A stretch of DNA of 64,000 nt from Chromatiales bacterium (ex Bugula neritina AB1) (GCA_001730015.1 MDLA01000140.1:1-64000); one strand, 5' to 3'; positions 27,033 through 36,538 are shown, counted from the first letter of the stretch. Notes: generated by a model not told the origin, from the letters alone. Program-made: numbers and translations.

Positions 27033-29132
27033 CTATTCCGCCTGAAACACCACGCTGAACCTGACAGCGTGGTGCCCGGGAATATTGTCAGCCGTAACAG
27101 TTGCGTTATGGTGCTCGGCAATCAGTCGAACAATATAGAGTCCCAGGCCCATGTGGGGCTGATCATCGCGTACCTCGCGTTCAGTAACCATCGCTGAAAA
27201 TAACTCTGAGCCCAGAGCCGGCGGCAGGTGTGATCCGGTATTCTCCACAGTAACAACTACCAGGCCTCGCTCGCACCGCAAGCCCAGTGTTATGGTGCTG
27301 TTCTGCGGACTGAAATCTACTGCATTAGACATTAGTTTATCCATCATTTGATGCAATAAATCTACCGAGGCGAAAACCAACGCTGATTCCCTGCCCTGCA
27401 GGTACAGCGCTATTCGTCTGTTTGCATAGGTGCTGTCGTACAGCTCTCGCGCAACAACGATCCAGTCTCGCAAATCCACGACACATTTTTCCGAACGTGT
27501 GATCGTCTGTTCTATACTGGTGGCCTCCGATAAATTCCGAATCAACTGCTGCAGACGCGCCGCCCCCTGCCCCGCTCGATCTATCGCCGTCCTGGAATGT
27601 TCGTTGAGAACATTGCGGTCTATATTTTCCAATGAAGTTGTAACGACGCTCAGCGGTGTCCGCAATTCATGGGACAACCTGGAACCAAGCGACTGTAGAT
27701 ATCCGGTATAACCACTTAGACGCCGGATGATATGATGGAAACTTCTGGATAGATCACCGATTTCATCCGTCGCGGCGGATACCTTAAATTGTCCGGTAAT
27801 CTGCCCGTCACCCGCGACTGCATTCTCTATACCGTCGCGTAGCTTTCTAATACGATAAGAAAGCCATGAGGCGAAAACAATCAGCACAAAGGCAACTAAC
27901 AAAAACGCCAGACCAAATATTTTAACCAGCTTTAAAATGGCGGTTTCAGTAAACGAAGTCAGCGACGCACGTGGCTGCTGCACAAATAAATAGCCAGCAA
28001 TTTTTCCAGAACTTTCTATCGCCTGCACCGATGATCGAAATATACGTCCGTAGCGATCGCGTAAAAACTCTTCTTTGCCTGACAATCGTTCAAACAATTT
28101 AAATTCCGGATCGTTGAGCAAGCCATCGTCTATAACAGGCAGCACATTTGCCGCCAACTCTCTTTCGAGCGACCAGGCAATAAACCGGTAAACCAACGCA
28201 TCAAAAAGATTAGCGTTTATTGCTTCAAACTCACGGACCTCGGCATCTGGCATTCGCTGATCCGAATCTGCTATTAACCATCCCCGGGTATCGAACACAC
28301 GCATTCTCATGCCCGGGCGAGTATAGCCGGCCAGTAGCGAGCTGACCTTTTGATCCAGATATTTCAGCTGTCCTATATCGTCTCGTTCATCAGGGTCAAA
28401 CATACCGGTCCAGAGCTCTGCGCCCGCCAGCTCATCTATATCTACAACGGACAAACCAAACAGCCCCTCACGTGGCTCGGGAATCCTCAACTCTACATTA
28501 TAGCCAGCAGTAGATTCGACCATCGTCGCTCGATATTCTCGATCTTCCAGTACAGGTCGCTCACCCTCAAATTGCGGACCGTAATATCGCCCGACAGTCT
28601 CACCTGGCGCTGACCAGCGAAACGTGTATCGACGTATCGTATTGTCATCACTCAACACACGAATAATAATATTATCCCCAGTTGCAACTGCACGTCGGCT
28701 GGATCGGTGATAGATCAGTTTGTCGTCTTTCACTCGAACATAGAGGTATAGCCGCCCGTTTCGCATCGCCACCTGCATATCGAATGAAGAAGCCGCCGGC
28801 GACTCTTCATCATCTAACAGCACTTTATTATGCGAGTAATCAAAATGGCGTGCCTGCAACTCAACCGAGCTCCAGTCATGGGCATAGCCATCGAGCAATA
28901 TCGCACTGTCGAGTTCCGCCGCCAGCAGCGTTTTAGATATCGGGCGTACGCGCTGGCCCTGCCAGTCGGGATAGCCGGCCAGCGTATCCGCCACCGCTGA
29001 TATCTGCGAATCAGACGACACCAGCAGGCTTTCGCGAAGATTGCGATCCAGCTCAACAACAAAGACAAACGTTGCCCAGGGCAGAATCAGCAACGACAAA
29101 CTAACCACCAGCAGTTGCAGACGAAGAGTCAT
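27033..29132 (-). CDS. Membrane sensor histidine kinase with CBM9-like periplasmic domain
   Basis: The 699-residue kinase has membrane spans at about 7-26 and 403-424. Between them lies a large periplasmic region whose residues 75-230 look like a carbohydrate-binding CBM9/DOMON-type beta sandwich (ILLDGYAHDW, RNGRLYLYVRVKDD, FRWSAPGE, YNVELRIPEP). The cytoplasmic part has HAMP (about 425-480), H488 in SHELRTPLS, N603 in the N box and MGLGLYIVRL as G box. Size and layout resemble the histidine kinase of the proteobacterial dedicated sortase system (TIGR03785 group). I recall the family but could not search. The regulator gene follows upstream (94 nt). No sortase is in this window. Confidence 0.8.
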   Translation of the reverse strand: MTLRLQLLVVSLSLLILPWATFVFVVELDRNLRESLLVSSDSQISAVADTLAGYPDWQGQRVRPISKTLLAAELDSAILLDGYAHDWSSVELQARHFDYSHNKVLLDDEESPAASSFDMQVAMRNGRLYLYVRVKDDKLIYHRSSRRAVATGDNIIIRVLSDDNTIRRYTFRWSAPGETVGRYYGPQFEGERPVLEDREYRATMVESTAGYNVELRIPEPREGLFGLSVVDIDELAGAELWTGMFDPDERDDIGQLKYLDQKVSSLLAGYTRPGMRMRVFDTRGWLIADSDQRMPDAEVREFEAINANLFDALVYRFIAWSLERELAANVLPVIDDGLLNDPEFKLFERLSGKEEFLRDRYGRIFRSSVQAIESSGKIAGYLFVQQPRASLTSFTETAILKLVKIFGLAFLLVAFVLIVFASWLSYRIRKLRDGIENAVAGDGQITGQFKVSAATDEIGDLSRSFHHIIRRLSGYTGYLQSLGSRLSHELRTPLSVVTTSLENIDRNVLNEHSRTAIDRAGQGAARLQQLIRNLSEATSIEQTITRSEKCVVDLRDWIVVARELYDSTYANRRIALYLQGRESALVFASVDLLHQMMDKLMSNAVDFSPQNSTITLGLRCERGLVVVTVENTGSHLPPALGSELFSAMVTEREVRDDQPHMGLGLYIVRLIAEHHNATVTADNIPGHHAVRFSVVFQAE

Positions 29133-29226
29133 TGTGTACAGGTCACTTTGAATCCATAGACTACGTCTCCGGAGGAAGACTCCGGGCTAACTGCAGAGTA
29201 AATTCCAATCGATTGCTCAAACACAC

Positions 29227-29925
29227 TCAAGCGACTTCCGGCAACCAGCGATAGCCCATACCATAGGCTGTTTCGATATGATCGAATGCCTCGTCAAGCG
29301 CGAGAAACTTCTTTCTGATGCGCTTAATGTGCGAGGTAATTGTGGCATCATCCAGCACCACACTGGCCGCTTCCATCAATTGTTGTCTGGATTTTACATG
29401 ACCCGGGTGCCGTGCCAGTGCATGCACCATCCACAGCTCAGTAACCGTCAACGCAACCGGTTTTCCACACCAGGTTACGGTCATCCTCTTCAGATCAAGC
29501 GCAAGGTCGCCGACAGCCAGTAAATCCTCAGGCAGATCGGGCTGATTAAATGCATCCAGACGCCGGAACAAAGCAACCACTCGTGCTGCCAGATGCGCCA
29601 GACTGATATCCTTGGTCAGATAATCATCTGCGCCAAGACGCAATCCGGAAATTGTGTCGAGTTCGGAATCACGAGCCGTCAGAAAAACAATCGGCAGCAA
29701 CGGCGCCTGACTACGCAAGTGCCGGCACAACTCAAAGCCACCTTCAATTTCATCGCCCAATCCAACATCAATAATAGCCAGTTCCGGCAGCTTATCAGCA
29801 AATGCCTGCATAGCCTGTGGCCTGTCAGAATAGACTGACACGCTGTATCCATGACGTTCAAGCGCATCTTTGTAGTTAGCCTGCAACGCTGGCTCATCTT
29901 CAACAATAGCAATATGGCGGCGCAT
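29227..29925 (-). CDS. OmpR-family response regulator, partner of the CBM9-like kinase
   Basis: The 232-residue protein has a receiver domain (E9-D10, phosphoacceptor D53, K105) and a C-terminal winged helix (LTVTELWMVHALARHPGHVK, ATITSHIKRIRKKF, IETAYGMGYRW). It resembles the response regulator of the proteobacterial sortase system (TIGR03787 group), which is consistent with the kinase that follows 94 nt downstream. The phosphorelay with that kinase is inferred from adjacency. The DNA target is unknown; a perfect inverted repeat lies upstream at 30139-30160. Confidence 0.82.
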   Translation of the reverse strand: MRRHIAIVEDEPALQANYKDALERHGYSVSVYSDRPQAMQAFADKLPELAIIDVGLGDEIEGGFELCRHLRSQAPLLPIVFLTARDSELDTISGLRLGADDYLTKDISLAHLAARVVALFRRLDAFNQPDLPEDLLAVGDLALDLKRMTVTWCGKPVALTVTELWMVHALARHPGHVKSRQQLMEAASVVLDDATITSHIKRIRKKFLALDEAFDHIETAYGMGYRWLPEVA

Positions 29926-30275
29926 AACCGGACCGTAGGTAAGTAAAAACCGGATGCAGAGTATGGACCGCCTGTTTCAGCAGAGTCAAAGATTGCAGGA
30001 GCCTGGCATCCGGGGCTAGTAAGCATAGTTTTTATTGCCCGACCTGCAAGCCGACAGCTTTGACACGAGTGAGCCATTGTTTATACTCGCCAGCAGACAT
30101 ACATTATGTCAGTGACTGCCGGGATTCCAGCATCAGATCAGTGGTGAATCTCCACCACTGTCCGCAGAGAAACGCAAATCGGTCGCTAGCTCTATAATCC
30201 CGCTGGCGGTTTTGCGGCACATTTACGATACCCCAGATTTCACTATCTACCGAATTAGATACAGCGAGACATACC
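29926..30275. promoter_or_regulatory. Divergent intergenic region with a perfect inverted repeat
   Basis: This 350-nt region separates the response regulator and the ETF-QO gene and must hold both promoters. At 30139-30160 there is a perfect 8-bp inverted repeat, CAGTGGTG/CACCACTG with a 6-nt spacer, of a size fitting a dimeric regulator or an RNA hairpin. No other gene was seen; the minus-strand frame from 30469 is a shadow of the ETF-QO gene. Confidence 0.4.
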
Positions 30276-31937
30276 GTGAGTACTGAAAGAGAATCAATGG
30301 AATTCGATGTCGTGATTGTTGGCGGGGGTCCGGCAGGTTTATCTACCTCCTGTCGCCTGATGCAACTTGCACAGGAAGGCGGCACTGAACTGTCCGTGGT
30401 AGTTCTTGAAAAAGGTTCTGAGGTGGGAGCGCACATTCTTTCCGGTGCAATCCTCGAACCGACAGCCATAAATGAGCTTTTTCCAGACTGGAAAAATATG
30501 GGCGCTCCGCTGCATACCGCTGTAACTACTGACGAAATGCACTTTTACACCAGTATGGAAAAATCCATCAAGGTGCCGAATGCGCTCATTCCGAAACCGA
30601 TGCACAACGATGGAAACTATATCGTCAGCCTCGGTAACGTAACCCGCTGGCTTGGCGAGCAGGCGGAGGCTCTGGGTGTCGAAATTTTTCCGGGCTTCGC
30701 CGCCTCTGAAGTTCTCTACCATCCCGATGGAAGTGTCGCCGGAGTGGCCACGGGTGATATGGGCATTGGCGCTGATGGAGAGCACAAAGCTTCCTTTGAG
30801 CCTGGAATAGAATTGCGCGCGAAATATACGGTTTTCGCTGAAGGCTGCCGTGGTCATCTAGGCAAGCAGCTGATCAGCCGCTTTAACCTTGATGGAGGAA
30901 AGAGTCCTCAGCACTACGGAATCGGCCTAAAAGAGTTATGGAAAATTGACAAAGACAAACATCAGCCCGGGTTAGTAGTACATGGAGCAGGCTGGCCACT
31001 CGGAGAAAGCGGTGCAACAGGCGGCTCTTTCCTATACCACCTGGAAGATCAGCAAGTTGTTGTCGGGTTGATCGTTGATCTCAACTATGACAATACACAT
31101 CTAAGCCCGTTCGACGAGTTTCAGGTATTCAAGCATCATGCGAGCATAAAGTCCGTTCTGGAGAACGGTGAACGGATTGCCTACGGTGCGCGGGCGATTG
31201 TCAAAGGGGGGCTGAATTCACTGCCAAAAATGAATTTTCCAGGCGGACTGCTGATTGGCTGCGATGCCGGCACGCTGAATTTCTCGAAAATAAAAGGCAG
31301 CCATACCGCGATGAAAAGCGGAATGATCGCCGCAGAAACGTTGTTCGCTGAACTTTCTATCAACCCCGAGAGCGCCGGGAAAAACCTCGATTCTTTCGGC
31401 ACAAACTTTCAGAACAGCTGGCTCTACAAAGAACTTCATGCATCGCGAAATTTCGGCCCGGCTATGCATAAATTCGGCACCTACCTCGGCGGTGCGTTTA
31501 ACTACATTGATCAGAACCTGCTGGGTGGCAAAATGCCTTTCACCCTTAAAGACGATGTACCGGATCACTCAACGCTGAAATCAGCGGAAGATAGCAAGAT
31601 GATTCACTATCCGAAACCTGACGGTAAAATCAGTTTCGACAAACCGGGTTCGGTCTTTCTATCAAATACCAACCACGAAGAAGATCAGCCAAGCCATCTG
31701 ACACTTGCAGATCCTTCCATTCCAATTTCAAAAAATTTGCCGGAATGGGCTGAACCCGCACAGCGATACTGCCCGGCCGGAGTCTATGAAGTGACGGAAA
31801 AAGACGGCGAACCGATTTTTCAGATCAATTCGCAGAACTGCGTCCATTGCAAAACCTGTGATATCAAGGATCCCAGTCAGAACATCACCTGGGTAAGCCC
31901 GGAAGGTGGCGGTGGTCCAAACTACCCGAACATGTAA
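30276..31937 (+). CDS. Electron transfer flavoprotein-ubiquinone oxidoreductase
   Basis: ETF-QO passes electrons from electron transfer flavoprotein (fatty-acid beta-oxidation, amino-acid and dimethylglycine oxidation) to the quinone pool. The 553-residue protein has an N-terminal FAD motif (VVIVGGGPAGLST), the mid-protein FPGGLLIGCDAGTLN region, and a C-terminal [4Fe-4S] ferredoxin domain with CPAG and CVHCKTC. Length and motifs match mitochondrial and bacterial ETF-QO. The start is GTG; an ATG at 30297 is an alternative. The etfAB genes are not in this window. Confidence 0.95.
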   Translation: MSTERESMEFDVVIVGGGPAGLSTSCRLMQLAQEGGTELSVVVLEKGSEVGAHILSGAILEPTAINELFPDWKNMGAPLHTAVTTDEMHFYTSMEKSIKVPNALIPKPMHNDGNYIVSLGNVTRWLGEQAEALGVEIFPGFAASEVLYHPDGSVAGVATGDMGIGADGEHKASFEPGIELRAKYTVFAEGCRGHLGKQLISRFNLDGGKSPQHYGIGLKELWKIDKDKHQPGLVVHGAGWPLGESGATGGSFLYHLEDQQVVVGLIVDLNYDNTHLSPFDEFQVFKHHASIKSVLENGERIAYGARAIVKGGLNSLPKMNFPGGLLIGCDAGTLNFSKIKGSHTAMKSGMIAAETLFAELSINPESAGKNLDSFGTNFQNSWLYKELHASRNFGPAMHKFGTYLGGAFNYIDQNLLGGKMPFTLKDDVPDHSTLKSAEDSKMIHYPKPDGKISFDKPGSVFLSNTNHEEDQPSHLTLADPSIPISKNLPEWAEPAQRYCPAGVYEVTEKDGEPIFQINSQNCVHCKTCDIKDPSQNITWVSPEGGGGPNYPNM

Positions 31938-31954
31938 TTACGCTACAGAAAATA

Positions 31955-32839
31955 TCACCCTAGCTCTAAAGTACAGACGCCGTAGATTTTACCCGGCGTC
32001 GCCGGCAGTGGCTCGCCGCGGTACATTCGTGCCGTCTCAAAGACTGGCTGAAATCCGTTACTCGATGCCAGTAACACCGCTTCAGAATTCAGTTCCGGCA
32101 CATCAATCGAGATGAACCGGGCTTTAACGGTGTTGGTCAGTCGCACCAGCAGCTGCTTTGCGATTGCACTGTCGTTCGCCAGAAGCGGTCCGATTTTGTA
32201 GTTTTCTCTGCACGCACGAATACTACCGCAGGCAACGATTTCCGCATCAGATCGGCGCTCGGCAATCAAAGTTTTTCTAGAACCGGTATTGGTAAACCAG
32301 TGCGTTAAATAAGTTCTTCGCTCAACGCCACCGATTGATCGATCAAACTCGATCAGTCGATCAAGATCAGCTGCAACCACCTCACGAAAGTTGACGCTCT
32401 CAGTCTTTTGAGAAATAGCTTCGCTCAGCCATAGAGAGGGAACCGCCCCGCTATAGCGGATATTGCGATAGGCCAGTTCGAATCCAGAGCGACGATAGTT
32501 AGCTTGCTGATCAACCACACCATCAAGCGCGACAATACAATCGCCAAGATAGCTCATGCCGTGCTGCCATACTTTCCAGCCCAGACCCTGCCCGCGGTAG
32601 GCTGGCTGGCAAAGATATAAACCGAGAAATCCGTACGCGCGCCCACCAGACACCTGCCCCTGCTTAACGACGGAAACAGCTGCCACAGGTAGATTATCGA
32701 CTGTGGCCACATAAAAACCTTCGGGATCTGCCGAATAAAAAGCTTCTGCGTCGTCCAGCCCTGGATTCCAACCCTCAGCCGCAGCCCAATCGAGTATCAT
32801 TTCGACCTCCCGGGCAGTCGCTTTTCTACAGTTGTCCAT
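31955..32839 (-). CDS. GNAT-family N-acetyltransferase, two-domain
   Basis: The 294-residue protein begins with a GNAT domain (residues 1-125): FLGLYLCQPAYRGQGLGWKVW is the acetyl-CoA-binding motif A (Q/RxxGxG/A). A second half (about 150-290, IEFDRSIGGVERRTYLTHW, CGSIRACRENYKIGPLLAND) matches the C-terminal acetyltransferase-like domain of this family. Related enzymes modify small molecules or are uncharacterised; the substrate cannot be told from sequence. It is convergent with ETF-QO, 17 nt apart. Confidence 0.85.
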   Translation of the reverse strand: MDNCRKATAREVEMILDWAAAEGWNPGLDDAEAFYSADPEGFYVATVDNLPVAAVSVVKQGQVSGGRAYGFLGLYLCQPAYRGQGLGWKVWQHGMSYLGDCIVALDGVVDQQANYRRSGFELAYRNIRYSGAVPSLWLSEAISQKTESVNFREVVAADLDRLIEFDRSIGGVERRTYLTHWFTNTGSRKTLIAERRSDAEIVACGSIRACRENYKIGPLLANDSAIAKQLLVRLTNTVKARFISIDVPELNSEAVLLASSNGFQPVFETARMYRGEPLPATPGKIYGVCTLELG

Positions 32840-33119
32840 GGTTTAATTCCTTCGAGGCATGTCATCTCACATTGGTGAAACATCATTTCCAGTTTGACAT
32901 GAAACAGATAGGTCGGCAAAAATGGTAACAAACGGAGATTACGTTCACGGTGGATTTTCGTCTCGTGTCGAAAACGTTTCATTTACTCATGGAAAAAACT
33001 GCTGTGAAATTCAGATCCAAATACAACATTGCTCGCTTCGTGGCTAAGCAAAGCCGGCATGTAAAACCTACAACAGATCTGTTGCTCAGGCCATCACCCC
33101 TTTAACGCGAGAATACTCG

Positions 33120-34097
33120 ATGACAGACAACACGCTGGAGCTTACCCGCGTCACCAAGCAATTCGGTCGCAACGTAGTGGCCGTTGACAACTTCAGCGAA
33201 TATTTTGAATCAGGCAGTTATATCTGTCTTCTCGGGCCGTCAGGCTGCGGAAAAACCACGACCCTGCGTATGATTGCCGGGCACGAGTCAACTACCAGCG
33301 GCGACATTAAACTCGGTGGTAAAAGCATTGTTTCGCTGCCACCGGCAAAACGTGGCACAGCGATGATGTTTCAAAACTACGCGCTGTTTCCGCACCTGAG
33401 CGTAAAGGACAACGTAGCGTTCAGCCTGAAGATGCTCAAGGTCGATAAAGCAATCCGCCACCGCAAGGCCCTGAATTTACTTGGTATGGTCCATATGGAA
33501 CGCTTCGCCGATCGATTACCCGATCAGCTATCGGGTGGGCAGCAACAACGTGTCGCACTGGCACGAGCGCTGATAACCGAACCGGCGGTACTGCTTCTGG
33601 ATGAACCGCTATCCGCACTCGACCCTTTCCTGCGCATCAAAATGCGCAGTGAGCTGGCCCGGTTGCAGAGTGAACTAGGCATAACCTTCGTCCATGTCAC
33701 GCACAGCCAGGACGAGGCACTGGCTCTCTCTGATCGGGTCGTGCTGATGAACAATGCAGTGATTGAACAGTCAGGTACTCCTGAAGAAATTTTCAACGCA
33801 CCGCAAACTGAATTCGTCGCGCGTTTCATGGGCGGCCACAATGTGGTAAAAGTTGATAACCGGATGTATGCCCTGCGCACAGATAAAACCCGTTTATCGG
33901 CCGCTCCCGGCGACTGGCCGGGTGTTGTCAGCCACACCGAATTTCTAGGGCGTTCGGTTGAAATTGTAGTAACCCGCGAAGACCACCCCGAAGTAACTGT
34001 CACCCTGACTGACGACGAATTTCGTCAACATTCCTGGATGACCGGCGACGCCGTCGGTGTACACTGGCGTAGTGAAGATTTGCACACTTTATCTTGA
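33120..34097 (+). CDS. ABC transporter ATP-binding protein, spermidine/putrescine type
   Basis: This is the ATPase of a four-gene importer. The 325-residue protein has Walker A (GPSGCGKTT, about 39-47), Q-loop (MFQNYALFPHLSV), signature LSGGQQQRVALARAL, Walker B LLLDEPLSALD, the H-loop THSQDEA, and a C-terminal TOBE-like regulatory domain. The order ATPase, binding protein, permease, permease matches PotABCD-type polyamine/opine importers (COG3842 group). The gene is preceded by 280 nt without a gene. Substrate is inferred from family only. Confidence 0.92.
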   Translation: MTDNTLELTRVTKQFGRNVVAVDNFSEYFESGSYICLLGPSGCGKTTTLRMIAGHESTTSGDIKLGGKSIVSLPPAKRGTAMMFQNYALFPHLSVKDNVAFSLKMLKVDKAIRHRKALNLLGMVHMERFADRLPDQLSGGQQQRVALARALITEPAVLLLDEPLSALDPFLRIKMRSELARLQSELGITFVHVTHSQDEALALSDRVVLMNNAVIEQSGTPEEIFNAPQTEFVARFMGGHNVVKVDNRMYALRTDKTRLSAAPGDWPGVVSHTEFLGRSVEIVVTREDHPEVTVTLTDDEFRQHSWMTGDAVGVHWRSEDLHTLS

Positions 34098-34129
34098 GTG
34101 AAACCATTTTTACAACAGAGGAAAGAATT

Positions 34130-35425
34130 GTGAAAAAAACAGAAACCCCCGATACGATGAGCCCGAAAGGCAGTCAGCGCCGAACTTTTCTAAAAGGCGC
34201 CAGTGCTGCCGTTGCCGCCGGAACTATTACCGGTGCGCCAATGATCTGGGCACAGAACATTAAGAATGTGACCCTGCGCCAATTCGGTACGGGAGTATCA
34301 AATCTTAACGACGTCGCCAATAAGGTGAAAGAAGACCTTGGCTTCACACTCGAGATGACGGCACTCGACTCCGACACAGTAGCCCAGCGCGCGGCCACTC
34401 AGCCGAAATCATTTGATATCGCAGACATCGAATACTGGATCTGTAAAAAGGTCTGGCCTGCCGGCAATCTGCAGCCCATGGATACCTCAAAAATCGCTAA
34501 CTACGATAAGATCGTGGGTATCTTCCGCAATGGCAAGCTCAACCCCGATAGTGTTATTGCACAGGGCACAGCACCTCACAGCGTTGGCTTTGTAGACGGA
34601 CCGAATGGCAAAAAATTCGTCGATAACGAATCGGGCTGGATGACACTGATTCCAACTATCTATAATGCCGATACGCTCGGTATCAGGCCCGACCTGATCG
34701 GTCGTGAGATTTCCACCTGGGCCGAGTTGCTGAACCCGGAATTCAAAGGCAAAGCATCGATCCTGGATATCTCTTCAATCGGAATTATGGACGCGGCAAT
34801 GGTCTGCGAAGCAATGGGTGAGATCACCTACGGCGACAAAGGCAACATGACCCGTGATGAAATCGACAAGACCATGGCAATCTTCACAGAAGCGAAGAAA
34901 AACGGACAATTTCGCGCATTCTGGAAATCGTTTGATGAGAGCGTGAATCTGATGGCATCCGGAGAGGTTGTAATTCAGTCCATGTGGTCACCGGCAATCA
35001 CCGCGGTAAGATCCAAAGGTATCCCCTGTGTCTATCAGCCACTCAAAGAGGGCTATCGTTCATGGGGTGGTGGACTAGGTCTATCAAAGAATCTCTCGGG
35101 GCTGGAACTTGATGCAGCTTATGAATACATAAACTGGTATCTGTCGGGTTGGGTCGGTGGCTACCTGATGCGCCAGGGCTATTACTCTGCTGTACCCGAA
35201 ACCAGCAAAAACTTCATGTCCGATGACGAATGGGGTTTCTGGTTTGAAGGCAAGCCGGCTCAGGGTGATATCGTTAATCCGCAAGGCGTTGTAATGGAAA
35301 AAGCCGGTGCTACACGCGACGGTGGATCCTTCCAGGATCGTATGGGTCGTGTCGCTTGCTGGAATGCGGTAATGGATGAGAACCAGCACATGGTTAGAAA
35401 GTGGAACGAATTTATCGCGGCTTAA
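34130..35425 (+). CDS. Tat-exported substrate-binding protein of the polyamine-type ABC importer
   Basis: The 431-residue protein (from GTG 34130, with GAGGAAAG upstream) begins with a twin-arginine signal: SQRRTFLKG at about 16-24, then AAVAAGTITGAPMIWA. The mature part is a type II solute-binding protein of the PotD/PotF group (family 1/COG0687), with IADIEYWICKKVW and YEYINWYLSGWVGGY. Export folded by Tat suggests fast folding or a bound cofactor/ligand, seen in several marine PotD-like proteins. An earlier TTG overlaps the ATPase stop but lacks a ribosome binding site. A hairpin follows the gene. Confidence 0.88.
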   Translation: MKKTETPDTMSPKGSQRRTFLKGASAAVAAGTITGAPMIWAQNIKNVTLRQFGTGVSNLNDVANKVKEDLGFTLEMTALDSDTVAQRAATQPKSFDIADIEYWICKKVWPAGNLQPMDTSKIANYDKIVGIFRNGKLNPDSVIAQGTAPHSVGFVDGPNGKKFVDNESGWMTLIPTIYNADTLGIRPDLIGREISTWAELLNPEFKGKASILDISSIGIMDAAMVCEAMGEITYGDKGNMTRDEIDKTMAIFTEAKKNGQFRAFWKSFDESVNLMASGEVVIQSMWSPAITAVRSKGIPCVYQPLKEGYRSWGGGLGLSKNLSGLELDAAYEYINWYLSGWVGGYLMRQGYYSAVPETSKNFMSDDEWGFWFEGKPAQGDIVNPQGVVMEKAGATRDGGSFQDRMGRVACWNAVMDENQHMVRKWNEFIAA

Positions 35426-35479
35426 CTGTCACGAACAAAAGCCAGACCCGGACTTTCAACCCGCGGAACATATCGCAAT

Positions 35480-35506
35480 CCCCGCTTGATCCATGAGCGG
35501 GGTTTT
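35480..35506 (+). terminator. Hairpin with short T tract after the binding-protein gene
   Basis: A 7-bp stem CCCCGCT/AGCGGGG with a 9-nt loop is followed by TTTT. It lies 55 nt after the binding-protein stop and before the permease genes. Such partial terminators often raise binding-protein mRNA over permease mRNA in ABC operons; that role here is inferred. Confidence 0.7.
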
Positions 35507-35669
35507 GCCGGTCTTGTCTGTACTCACTCATCTTCAGCAGCTGACGCATGAGTTTTTGTGCAATTCCGCAATGCTGTAAATATCGCCGCACGATTGAATT
35601 GTCCGGGTTCAATTCCCCCTTCTCCTCTCTCTGGTTTTCACAAGGACCTGAAGAGAGACAGGCCACACC

Positions 35670-35696
35670 ATGAACAAAACAATACACTCCGCATGA
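35670..35696 (+). other. Possible 8-codon upstream frame overlapping the permease start
   Basis: ATG at 35670 opens an eight-residue frame (MNKTIHSA) whose TGA overlaps the permease ATG at 35693 (ATGA). The permease ATG itself has no evident Shine-Dalgarno sequence, whereas purine-rich AAGAGAGACAGG precedes the small frame. Coupled translation is a reasonable inference, but the frame is too short to support by composition. Confidence 0.3.
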
Positions 35697-36538
35697 ACTC
35701 CATAAGAAGCTGGTTTCTCGTATCACCTCTAGTGCTGGTACTGAGTTGCTTTCTCGTGTTACCGGTTATCGCCATCGTTGCGGTCAGTTTCTGGGAATCC
35801 AGCGCATATAGCTATAGTCCGGCGTTTATACTTGAAAACTATCAGTATCTACTAAGTTCCAAGGTCACTCTCAGTGTCTACCTGAAAACACTGAAATTCG
35901 CATTTATCACCTGGGCAGTCTGTCTGGTAATCGGTTTCACAGTCGCCTATTTTCTAGCCTTTCACGTGAAATCGCTGTCTCTACAGATTGTGCTGTTTCT
36001 TCTATGTACCATTCCGTTCTGGACATCAAACATCATTCGCATGATTTCCTGGATTCCGTTTCTGGGTCGCAATGGAATTGCCAATACTGTGTTGCAGGAT
36101 CTAGGTGCTATAGATCAACCACTCGAGTGGCTTTTATTTTCAGAATTCGCAGTAATTCTAGCCTTTGTACATTTATTCACGCTGTTTATGATCGTGCCTA
36201 TATTCAATACCATGATGCGACTGGATCGGTCCCTTATAGAAGCGGCACGAGACGCCGGGGCATCGAGCTGGCAGATACTGACCAACGTCATTATACCTCT
36301 CACGAAGCCCGGAATCATGATCGGTTCAATCTTTGTGGTAACGCTTGTTATGGGAGATTTTATCACCGTGCGCTTTATGAGCGGCGGTCAGAGTGCATCG
36401 GTGGGTCGGGTAATATCCAACGAAATCGGATTACTGCAATACCCGGCAGCCTCTGCCAGCGCCGTTGTATTGTTAATTACCGTGCTAATGATGATATCAA
36501 TCATGCTGAGATTCGTTGATATCAGGAAGGAACTATAA
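35693..36538 (+). CDS. ABC transporter permease, PotB-like
   Basis: The chosen ATG at 35693 gives 281 residues with about six membrane spans, the first at residues 6-28 (WFLVSPLVLVLSCFLVLPVI). The EAA loop that contacts the ATPase reads EAARDAGASSWQILTNVIIP. Family: binding-protein-dependent inner-membrane component of polyamine-type importers. The longer frame to 35558 would add an unrelated N-terminus. The second permease gene starts 1 nt after its stop. Confidence 0.92.
   Translation: MNSIRSWFLVSPLVLVLSCFLVLPVIAIVAVSFWESSAYSYSPAFILENYQYLLSSKVTLSVYLKTLKFAFITWAVCLVIGFTVAYFLAFHVKSLSLQIVLFLLCTIPFWTSNIIRMISWIPFLGRNGIANTVLQDLGAIDQPLEWLLFSEFAVILAFVHLFTLFMIVPIFNTMMRLDRSLIEAARDAGASSWQILTNVIIPLTKPGIMIGSIFVVTLVMGDFITVRFMSGGQSASVGRVISNEIGLLQYPAASASAVVLLITVLMMISIMLRFVDIRKEL

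Noticed and set aside
27048..27074. 9-bp inverted repeat just after the icd stop
   Set aside because: CACCACGCT/AGCGTGGTG lies within the last codons of the sensor kinase and has no T tract. It may help to end icd mRNA but cannot be separated from coding constraint.
34094..34129. TTG start of the substrate-binding protein overlapping the ATPase stop
   Set aside because: No ribosome binding site, and it would put 12 extra residues before the Tat signal. GTG 34130 has GAGGAAAG upstream.
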